A DNA stretch of 24,795 bases. Origin: CAYWJT01 sp964458655. Lineage in GTDB: Bacteria > Acidobacteriota > Aminicenantia > Aminicenantales > Saccharicenantaceae. Each line of letters begins with the position of its first letter. Within the stretch, counting starts at the first letter, position 1. Where the stretch lies: assembly GCA_964458655.1 (NCBI GenBank), contig CAYWJT010000042.1, positions 1 to 24,795 of the forward strand. Reading direction: 5' to 3'. Below the pieces are notes generated by a model. That model was not told where the DNA came from and made no database searches. It saw nothing but the letters and a program-made list of their open reading frames with translations. Shown here piece by piece: positions 14,586-20,231 of this stretch. Both the position numbers and the translations under genes were made by a program.

Positions 14586-16027
14586 TTTTTACCTCTCGCC
14601 AGGAGCTTGCGGGCCGCGGCCACACCGCCCTCCAGGGTTTCGAAAGAGCCGTCGAGCTGGAGCCTGTAGAGCTTCTTCAGGAGCCTGCCCATCTCCGGTC
14701 CCGGCTTGACGCCGAGCTCCAGCAGATGCCTGCCCATGACGAGCGGCCTGATGGTCTCGCGGTTGACCCTGAGCTCGGCGAAGCGCTTCAGCAGCCAGCG
14801 AGCCTCCCGGTCGAGCCCCTTCACTATCCTCGTCTTCCGGCCGGCCCGGTCGGCGGCGTCCAGCGCTACGACGAGCTCGATCTCGCCGTTGACCTCGGCC
14901 GCCAGACGGTTGAAGGCCTTCTTGGTGACCTCACGCCTGTTGAGCCAGAGCTCACCGGCCCGGTGGTGGGTCCGTATGAGCAGGGGAACTATACCCGCCA
15001 GGTCGAACCCGTTCCAGGAAAAGATACGGAAGCGCTGGAAGACCTTGCGGGCTATCCTTTCGCTCTGGATGTCGTGTCCGTTCGAGGCCACGACCATCCG
15101 GCCCCGCCGCAGCTCCCAGCGCGTGGCCGCGGCTTTGCCCGCGTCGTGATACAGCGCCGCCAGGAGCAGGGCCAGCTTCTTCGCCTCCATGAAGCCCAGG
15201 ATGCCGGCCAGGGCCGAGGCCTGGTCCACCGCGAGCTTGGTGTGGGCCCAGACCGTGTGGTGCCCGAAGGCGTCCTTTTCCGGATGGAAGGAAGCGTCCT
15301 GGATGGTCAGCGAGAGAGCTTCGAGCTCGGGGAAGAGGCGGCTGAGCACGCCCAGCTTCCAGAGCTCGTCCAGGCCGCGGGAAGGCCGCCGCGAAAGCAG
15401 GAGCAGTCGGAAGAGCTCATCGTTTATCCTCTCGACGCTGAGGCCCGACAGGTCGACCTCCCGGGCCGCCCGATAGACGGCCTGGTCCAATCGGAACTCG
15501 AGGACCGAGGCGAAGCGGGCCGCCCTGAGCACGCGCAGGGGGTCTTCCGGGAAGGCCGCGGGGTTGGTGAGGGAAATGCGCCGCTTCAGGGTGTCCTCGC
15601 TGCCGCCGAAGGGGTCGACGAGCAGGCCGTCGGCAAGGCGCAGGGCCATGCTGTTCGTCCTGAAATCGCGCCTCTCCAGGTCCTTCTCGACCGGCAGGCC
15701 GGGGTCTGTGTCGATCAGGAAGTCCTTGTGCCCGCGGCGGGCCCGGCCGGCGGGCCTGTCACGCCGCGGCATGGCCACGTCGTAGGTCCGGCCCTCTACC
15801 GTGAACTTGATGATGCCGAAGCTGCGGCCGACCAGGTCGACCCGGCCGCGGGCCTTCAGCCTGGCGACTATTTCGTTCAGCTCGTGGCCGGTGACCAGGA
15901 TATCGACCTCGGCCGCGGGCCGGCCGAGGATGACGTCGCGCACGAAGCCGCCGACGGCGTAAACGTCCCTGCCGAACAGGTCCACGAACAGTCGGCGGTG
16001 CCGGAAATCGAACTTGAGGCGTATCAT
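14582..16027 (-). CDS. tRNA nucleotidyltransferase / poly(A) polymerase family protein with HD domain
   Basis: This encodes 481 residues. The class II nucleotidyltransferase head has VGGFVRD (25-31), a metal motif Glu40-x-Asp42, FGIIKF (70-75), RRDFRTN (119-125), EDPLRVLRAARFA (161-173) and ERINDELFRLL (199-209). An HD domain follows, with His294-Asp295 in LYHDAGK. Such enzymes add CCA, or only part of it, to tRNA 3' ends, or add poly(A). The metal motif is ExD rather than DxD, and RRDFRTN replaces the usual RRDFTIN, so I leave the exact nucleotide specificity open and give no gene symbol. It is upstream of and overlaps galE. Confidence 0.88.
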   Translation of the reverse strand: MIRLKFDFRHRRLFVDLFGRDVYAVGGFVRDVILGRPAAEVDILVTGHELNEIVARLKARGRVDLVGRSFGIIKFTVEGRTYDVAMPRRDRPAGRARRGHKDFLIDTDPGLPVEKDLERRDFRTNSMALRLADGLLVDPFGGSEDTLKRRISLTNPAAFPEDPLRVLRAARFASVLEFRLDQAVYRAAREVDLSGLSVERINDELFRLLLLSRRPSRGLDELWKLGVLSRLFPELEALSLTIQDASFHPEKDAFGHHTVWAHTKLAVDQASALAGILGFMEAKKLALLLAALYHDAGKAAATRWELRRGRMVVASNGHDIQSERIARKVFQRFRIFSWNGFDLAGIVPLLIRTHHRAGELWLNRREVTKKAFNRLAAEVNGEIELVVALDAADRAGRKTRIVKGLDREARWLLKRFAELRVNRETIRPLVMGRHLLELGVKPGPEMGRLLKKLYRLQLDGSFETLEGGVAAARKLLARGKK

Positions 16028-16057
16028 AGGGCGTTTCCCCGGCTCAGGTCAGCAGGC

Positions 16058-16066
16058 ATTTTAGCA
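16058..16066 (-). promoter_or_regulatory. Possible extended -10 for the nucleotidyltransferase-galE pair
   Basis: The minus strand reads TGCTAAAAT, an extended -10 form, with a predicted start near 16051 and a leader of about 24 bases. No clear -35 is present. Readthrough from the peptidase gene 56 bases upstream is an alternative. Confidence 0.3.
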
Positions 16067-16083
16067 TGATTCCAGGGTTGAAT

Positions 16084-17322
16084 CTAACTTTGCGGGCCGG
16101 TTTTGAAGGCCGCCAGGGCCTCCTTCGCCGCGTCCCTATGAACCACGAACATCAGGCATTTCAGCTTCAGGTAGTCGTCGCGGTAGAAGAAGTAGCCGCG
16201 GTGCCGTCCCCAATAGGCGTTTTCCCAGGAATCCTTTATCAGGAACCAGCTTTCCCCGGCCCCTTCCTTATAGCCGACGCAGTGGACGGCGTGATCGTCC
16301 GTCGTCGTCCGGTTCCAGAAGCGGAACTCCCGGCTGGACTGGTCGATGAAGTTCCTCGGCAGGTCGAAAGACGTCACGATCGCGATATCTTCTTCGCCCA
16401 CATAGCCCGGCTCGCTGAAATCGACGGACAGGACGGCGGTGAAGCCGCGGCGCAGGGAGCGGAGCAAAGTCAGGTAGAATTCGTGGAGCGGCAGGTTGTG
16501 GTACTCGGCGTTGTGCGGCCAGTTGTCCGGAACTTTGAACTCGGCCCTGGCATAGAACGGCGCGTACGTCCAGCTCATGAAAGCGACGTAATCCTCGGGT
16601 TTGAGGCCCAGTTCGTCGCGCAGGTACTCGACCGGGGTCAGGTCGCGGCCCTCCACGCTGATCCTGTCGGGCGGCGGGCCGAGGTGGCGGTCGAGGATGC
16701 GCCTGACCCCCGAGACGGCGCGCGCTTCGTCCCAGTCGTCCCTCTCCTTGAGCCCCTGGAGGAATTCCCGAAGCTCGTTGAAGAGAGCCGAGTGGTCGTG
16801 CCGTTCCGCTCCCGGCGGCAGGCCGTTGTAATCCGACTCGCGGACGACGCCGTAGCGGGCCATGCGCTCCAGGGCCAGGTTGGGCTCGGAGCCCTGTCCG
16901 AGGAAGGAGCCGCCTTTTTCCCTGACGAAACGCCGGGCCTTTTCCATGTATTCCCAGTACACGGTGAACATCTCGGAGAGCTTCACGACGGGACGGCCCA
17001 GCCGCCTCAATTCGCTTTCGAGGAGCGAGGTGGCGGCGAAGGACCAGCAGGTCCCGGTCCGGCCCTGCTCGACCGGCGGCAGGTGCTCCAGCCTGGTGAA
17101 CTCGGCCGGACCGGACGGCCTGGCCAGGCCGGAGAGGTCGAGCGAGAGCGCGCGCTCGGTGCTGCCGCCGTCACCGAGCCTGTCCATGTAGACCGCCTCC
17201 TGGCGGCCCAGTTTCTCGGCCACCTGCTCGGCCTTGCTAGGCGCCTCCCGCCGGCAGCCGGATGATATGGTCAGGAAAATAAAGGTCCCTGTCAGCACAG
17301 CCGCGACTCGGTGTCTTCTCAT
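16084..17322 (-). CDS. C1 family peptidase (bleomycin-hydrolase-like), probable lipoprotein
   Basis: This encodes 412 residues. The frame is open far upstream, but ATG 17322 has AAAGGAG about 8 bases before it and starts a lipoprotein-like signal peptide (MRRHRV, hydrophobic core, ISSGC with Cys23). The papain-like core has Gln86 (oxyanion hole) and nucleophile Cys92 in EQGRTGTCWSFA, and His344 in TDDHAVHCVGY. The third catalytic position, normally Asn in KNSW, is Asp364 (IKDSW). From memory, related bacterial C1 peptidases also have KDS here and the GYFFYRDDYLKLK tail. It probably degrades peptides in the periplasm; the substrate is unknown. The next gene downstream is 56 bases away. Confidence 0.85.
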   Translation of the reverse strand: MRRHRVAAVLTGTFIFLTISSGCRREAPSKAEQVAEKLGRQEAVYMDRLGDGGSTERALSLDLSGLARPSGPAEFTRLEHLPPVEQGRTGTCWSFAATSLLESELRRLGRPVVKLSEMFTVYWEYMEKARRFVREKGGSFLGQGSEPNLALERMARYGVVRESDYNGLPPGAERHDHSALFNELREFLQGLKERDDWDEARAVSGVRRILDRHLGPPPDRISVEGRDLTPVEYLRDELGLKPEDYVAFMSWTYAPFYARAEFKVPDNWPHNAEYHNLPLHEFYLTLLRSLRRGFTAVLSVDFSEPGYVGEEDIAIVTSFDLPRNFIDQSSREFRFWNRTTTDDHAVHCVGYKEGAGESWFLIKDSWENAYWGRHRGYFFYRDDYLKLKCLMFVVHRDAAKEALAAFKTGPQS

Positions 17323-17355
17323 GGGGCCGTCTCCTTTCGGTGTAACTTGCCGCAG

Positions 17356-17384
17356 ATTATATGGTAACCGGGCGCCGGCCGCAA
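17356..17384 (-). promoter_or_regulatory. Probable sigma-70 promoter for the C1 peptidase
   Basis: On the minus strand TTGCGG (17384-17379) and a perfect TATAAT (17361-17356) are 17 bases apart. Transcription would start near 17349, leaving a leader of about 27 bases with the AAAGGAG site. Confidence 0.58.
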
Positions 17385-17395
17385 GGAAAGACGGC

Positions 17396-17424
17396 TTGTC
17401 CACCCGATGTCTTTGGTGTATTTT
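17396..17424 (+). promoter_or_regulatory. Possible promoter for the LEA14/WHy-domain gene
   Basis: TTGTCC (17396-17401) and TATTTT (17419-17424) are 17 bases apart. Transcription would begin near 17431, almost at ATG 17434. Each box matches only four of six consensus bases. Confidence 0.27.
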
Positions 17425-17433
17425 ATAGGCTCC

Positions 17434-18288
17434 ATGGTGAAAATAAAGGCCGCGAGAATCCTCGCCCTGGCGTCGGCGGCAGTCCTCCTTTGCTCTTCGG
17501 CGTCCACGGCGCTCCCCGGGAAAGGTGTGTCGGTTTCGCTCCGGGAAAAAGCCATAAGAGACATCAGCTCCCAGGGCCTGACGGTCTTTTTCTACCTGGC
17601 TCTCTCCAACCAGGAGGGCTCGGAGCGGAAACTCGTCCGCTACGACTACAGGGCGCTTGTCAACCAGAAGGCCTTTTTCAGCCTGTCCGTGCCCCTGGAA
17701 GGGCCGATTGCCGTGCCGGCCGGCAAGGAGGTCCTGCTGGCTCTCCCTGTCAGGCTGACTTACGCCAACCTTTTCCAGGCCGTGGGACAGATCGAGAAGA
17801 GCGCCTTGCTCGATGTCACCGGCGAGATGTTCTTCCGGGATTCCAGGAACAGGGAAGAGAGGGCCTCGTTCTCGCTGAACGCAGCCTTCCCGATTTTCAA
17901 GGAACCGGTCATAGAGGTCAGTTCGCTGGAGCTCAGGGAGCTTACGGTCGGCGGGGCCGATTTGAGCGTCAGGCTCGGGCTCCACAACCCCAACAGCTAT
18001 GAGCTTCTCATCGAGCGTCTGGATTTCAGGCTGTTCTTCGCCGGCGAGGAGGTCCAGTCCGGCACGCTCGAGGGCGACAAGAGCCTGGCGGCCGGTGTCG
18101 GCAAGGAATTCGTCATCTCTTTTCTTATCGATTTCTTCGAAGCGGGGGAGGGGTTGAGGGAGGCTTTCGCCGGCCGGGAGATGCCCTGCCGCTTCGCCGG
18201 CGAGCTGGGCATCGCTTCGGCCTGGGGCTGGCTCCGGTTCCCTTTCGACCGGTCTGCCAGGGTCCCCATCATCAGAAAAGCCGGCTGA
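17434..18288 (+). CDS. exported protein with LEA14/WHy-like domains
   Basis: This encodes 284 residues from ATG 17434; an in-frame ATG at 17407 would place nine extra residues before the signal peptide. Residues 1-27 form a signal peptide, with a Cys at position 20 but no good lipobox. Two similar beta-rich halves follow, at about 33-150 and 160-280. The second has LHNPNSYELLIERLDFRLFFAG, the NPN/Y pattern of late-embryogenesis-abundant LEA14/WHy domains. Such domains occur in secreted or lipid-anchored bacterial proteins of unknown function, some linked to stress. The ribosome-binding site is poor. It is divergent from the C1 peptidase. The domain call rests on motif reading, so the function is unassigned. 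Confidence 0.72.
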   Translation: MVKIKAARILALASAAVLLCSSASTALPGKGVSVSLREKAIRDISSQGLTVFFYLALSNQEGSERKLVRYDYRALVNQKAFFSLSVPLEGPIAVPAGKEVLLALPVRLTYANLFQAVGQIEKSALLDVTGEMFFRDSRNREERASFSLNAAFPIFKEPVIEVSSLELRELTVGGADLSVRLGLHNPNSYELLIERLDFRLFFAGEEVQSGTLEGDKSLAAGVGKEFVISFLIDFFEAGEGLREAFAGREMPCRFAGELGIASAWGWLRFPFDRSARVPIIRKAG

Positions 18289-18540
18289 CGAGCTCCCCGA
18301 GAGCGCTGGACTCATTAAGCGCGGAAGGACCGACACCATATCCGACGCTCCTAAACCAACCGCGTTCCGAGCCAAACCCTCTATGGTGGAGTGCTTTAGG
18401 AGAACAGCCCGGCCCGCGTCCGCTGGGGAACGAACTCGACGTGCCGCTTAACACAAGCGGCCGCCCGCCCGTCTGAAGCTGCGCCGGAGTCATGGCATCG
18501 TCCGTCTCGAGCGGAAATGGTCGCGATAAGGCCAAGGCTT
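18289..18540. other. Gene-free region between convergent genes, with two stem-loops
   Basis: No plausible gene is seen in these 252 bases; the open frames that cross it lack recognisable motifs and good starts. It holds an extended stem-loop at 18348-18402 and a second hairpin, GCCGCTT-AACAC-AAGCGGC, at 18443-18461. The second is not followed by a T-run. I see no tRNA, SRP, RNase P or tmRNA signature. Confidence 0.5.
18348..18402. other. Extended inverted repeat, candidate structured RNA
   Basis: CTCCTAAA (18348-18355) pairs with TTTAGGAG (18395-18402) over eight bases. After a six-base bulge on one side, GCGTTCC (18362-18368) pairs with GGAGTGC (18388-18394) including two G-U pairs. GCCA (18371-18374) then pairs with TGGT (18384-18387). 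The nested pairs leave a nine-base loop. The strand is unknown, and the fold was drawn by eye without an energy calculation. Confidence 0.4.
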
Positions 18541-18569
18541 AAGAAAGGGGCCGGAAGATGTCCGGCCCC
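18541..18569 (-). terminator. Rho-independent terminator of the beta-barrel gene
   Basis: On the minus strand GGGGCCGGA-CATCT-TCCGGCCCC forms a perfect nine-pair stem with a five-base loop, followed by TTTCTT. It lies 28 bases after the stop codon of the outer-membrane protein gene. It is the clearest terminator in the window. Confidence 0.82.
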
Positions 18570-18596
18570 GTATGCTGGATGGAAAAAAGTGGGGCT

Positions 18597-19376
18597 TTAG
18601 AACCAGAAATTGATGCCCAGGGTCAGGGCCAGACCGCCGATCTCGAAGTCCGAGAAGCCGAGGAACCATTCCTCGAACCTGGCCTTGGCCCAATGGTAGC
18701 GGGCCTCGCCTTCGAGCGTCACGCGCATGCCGATGGGGACCTGAATACCGCCGAAGGCGTGGTAGCCGAAGGCCCAGCCGCTTTCATGGCCATAGGTCTG
18801 GACGATGGGCCAGATCTGGACGTCGCCCAGCTCAGGGTCGGTGTATACCCAGCTGTCGTCGGAGAAATCGATAGTCTCGCCGCGCATGGTCACGCTCCAG
18901 CGGTAGTAGCCGACACCGCCTCCGACGAAGGGGATGACGCGGCCCTTGCGGCCGATGGGCGTGAACTTGGCCGACAGCTGCACCGGGGTAACGGAAACAT
19001 TGAAGGTGTGGATGACCTGGAAGTCACCCATGTAGAATTCGGCCGGGAAAGCGAAATCGCCCTCGTCGAAAGAGTAGCCGACGTAATCCCTGTAATAGCC
19101 GTAGCGGTCCTTGCTGTAGGCGTCGACCGTGAACTGAAGACTGAACTGCTTCGAGATGAAGAATTCGAAGGAGCCGCCTAGGATCGAGCCCCGGTAATCG
19201 GAGCGCTTGAAGCTCATCTGGTCGAACTCGATGGCCCACAGGCTGTCCGGGTCTGCGGAAAGGTTGGCTGGGGCGCTGGGCATGTAGGTGCCCAGGCGGA
19301 GGGAAAACGTGTGTGCCAGGCCGGCTGCGGGCAAAAGCAACAGCAGCCCGGCCAGTGTCAAGGCCGTTCTTTTCAT
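18597..19376 (-). CDS. outer-membrane beta-barrel protein
   Basis: This encodes 259 residues. An N-terminal signal peptide (MKRTALTLAG, Leu-rich core, probable cleavage after AGLA) precedes a chain of alternating amphipathic strands rich in Tyr, Phe and Gly, such as FVGGGVGYYRWSV and MRVTLEGEARYHWAK. It ends in GINFWF; a terminal Phe is the usual signal for outer-membrane assembly by BamA. Size and pattern suggest an 8-10-strand OmpA/OmpW-like barrel, but I cannot name the family or ligand. The frame is open to 19400; ATG 19376 is chosen because AAGGAGGC lies at 19388-19381. It is transcribed from a sigma-54-type promoter and closed by the terminator at 18541-18569. Confidence 0.85.
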   Translation of the reverse strand: MKRTALTLAGLLLLLPAAGLAHTFSLRLGTYMPSAPANLSADPDSLWAIEFDQMSFKRSDYRGSILGGSFEFFISKQFSLQFTVDAYSKDRYGYYRDYVGYSFDEGDFAFPAEFYMGDFQVIHTFNVSVTPVQLSAKFTPIGRKGRVIPFVGGGVGYYRWSVTMRGETIDFSDDSWVYTDPELGDVQIWPIVQTYGHESGWAFGYHAFGGIQVPIGMRVTLEGEARYHWAKARFEEWFLGFSDFEIGGLALTLGINFWF

Positions 19377-19398
19377 TGTAGCCTCCTTGAGGCCTATC

Positions 19399-19419
19399 AT
19401 TATAGCAAAAACCGTGCCA
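19399..19419 (-). promoter_or_regulatory. Sigma-54 (-24/-12) promoter overlapped by an extended sigma-70 -10
   Basis: On the minus strand TGGCACG (19419-19413), four bases, then TTGCT (19408-19404) match the sigma-54 consensus at every conserved position. GG and GC are 12 bases apart, as required. The predicted start is near 19393, just before the AAGGAGG site. The same DNA also reads TGCTATAAT (19407-19399), a perfect extended -10 for sigma-70, though no -35 lies upstream. Confidence 0.72.
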
Positions 19420-19513
19420 GAATAATCCCGTCGGTTTTAAGGGGAAGAGCTGATCGGAAATGGCGGAACTGTCGCTCAAAAAGGTCATCTGTCCACAGGT
19501 TGCCTGCCGCAGT

Positions 19514-19542
19514 TTGACAATTTCCGGCGGTCCCTTTAACAT
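19514..19542 (+). promoter_or_regulatory. Probable sigma-70 promoter for tsaC
   Basis: A perfect TTGACA (19514-19519) and TAACAT (19537-19542) are 17 bases apart. The start would be near 19549, about 14 bases before ATG 19563. The leader is therefore short and just includes the GAGGA ribosome-binding site. Confidence 0.52.
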
Positions 19543-19562
19543 CCGGAAGAGGACCGAGCTTG

Positions 19563-20207
19563 ATGAAGACTGAAATATTGGTCTTGAGCCGGGGGGCTCT
19601 GGACGCGGCCTCGGCCGGCTTGTTCAAGGATACCCTGCGTCAGGGGGGTGTCGCAGTCATCCCCACCGAAACGTTCTACGGCCTGGCCGGCCTGGTTTCC
19701 AGCCGGAAGGCCGTTTCCCGGATCTATGCCGTAAAGGGCCGGGACCCAGCCAAACCGTTGTCCCTCCTGGCCGCTAACCTTGAAATGGTGCTGTCCCTTA
19801 CCGCCGCGCACAGGCCGGCTTTCTTCAAGCTGGCCGAGGCTTTCTGGCCCGGGCCGCTGACTATGGTGCTGGCGGCGTCAAAGGCCGTGCCGCCATCCGT
19901 TGCCGGTCCGGGGAACACTGTGGCCGTCCGCGTCCCGCCGCTCGCCTGGCTGTGCCGTTTGCTGGAGGAGTTGGGCGAACCGGTGACGGCAACCAGCGCC
20001 AACCTGTCCGGCGCGAAGGAGATATCGGAGCCCTCTGAAGCCGTGGCTTCGTTCTCGGGCCGGGTCGAAATCATCATCGACGGCGGCCCGACTCCGGGCG
20101 GCCGTCCTTCGACGATAATCGACCTTGTTCCGCCCGAGCCGGTGGTGCTGCGGGAGGGCGGGATCCCCCGCTCCGCAATAGCGGATGTTCTGGGGATAGG
20201 TCTCTGA
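19563..20207 (+). CDS. tsaC: L-threonylcarbamoyladenylate synthase (YrdC/Sua5 family)
   Basis: This encodes 214 residues from ATG 19563; a TTG directly before it is in frame but less likely. The enzyme makes threonylcarbamoyl-AMP from Thr, bicarbonate and ATP, the first step of the universal t6A modification at position 37 of ANN-decoding tRNAs. Conserved blocks are IPTETFYGLAGL (33-44), the KGRDPAKPLSLL segment with Lys58 and Arg60, a WPGPLT block, VAVRVP, and TSANLSG near residue 140. The length matches the YrdC domain alone with no Sua5 C-terminal domain. It is divergent from the outer-membrane gene and convergent with metG, 24 bases away. Confidence 0.93.
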   Translation: MKTEILVLSRGALDAASAGLFKDTLRQGGVAVIPTETFYGLAGLVSSRKAVSRIYAVKGRDPAKPLSLLAANLEMVLSLTAAHRPAFFKLAEAFWPGPLTMVLAASKAVPPSVAGPGNTVAVRVPPLAWLCRLLEELGEPVTATSANLSGAKEISEPSEAVASFSGRVEIIIDGGPTPGGRPSTIIDLVPPEPVVLREGGIPRSAIADVLGIGL

Positions 20208-20231
20208 GTAAGTTCCGGTCTCAGCCCCGGT

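Noticed and set aside
14726..16069. Open frame of 447 codons on the plus strand opposite the tRNA nucleotidyltransferase
   Set aside because: The product is low-complexity with no family motifs. The opposite strand encodes a complete motif-bearing enzyme.
16066..17265. Open frame of 399 codons on the plus strand opposite the C1 peptidase
   Set aside because: There are no motifs or good start. The minus strand has the catalytic Cys/His blocks and a signal peptide.
17323..18375. Upstream extension of the C1 peptidase frame to about 763 residues
   Set aside because: The extension runs antisense through the LEA14/WHy gene. The start at 17322 has a ribosome-binding site and a signal peptide.
18380..18461. 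Possible tRNA or known small RNA in the gene-free region
   Set aside because: No T-loop GGTTCGA, cloverleaf, SRP tetraloop or RNase P core was found, so I list only an unassigned stem-loop.
18272..18693. Short minus-strand open frames of 87 and 67 codons across the intergenic region
   Set aside because: They overlap a strong terminator and neighbouring genes, lack ribosome-binding sites and show no recognisable sequence.
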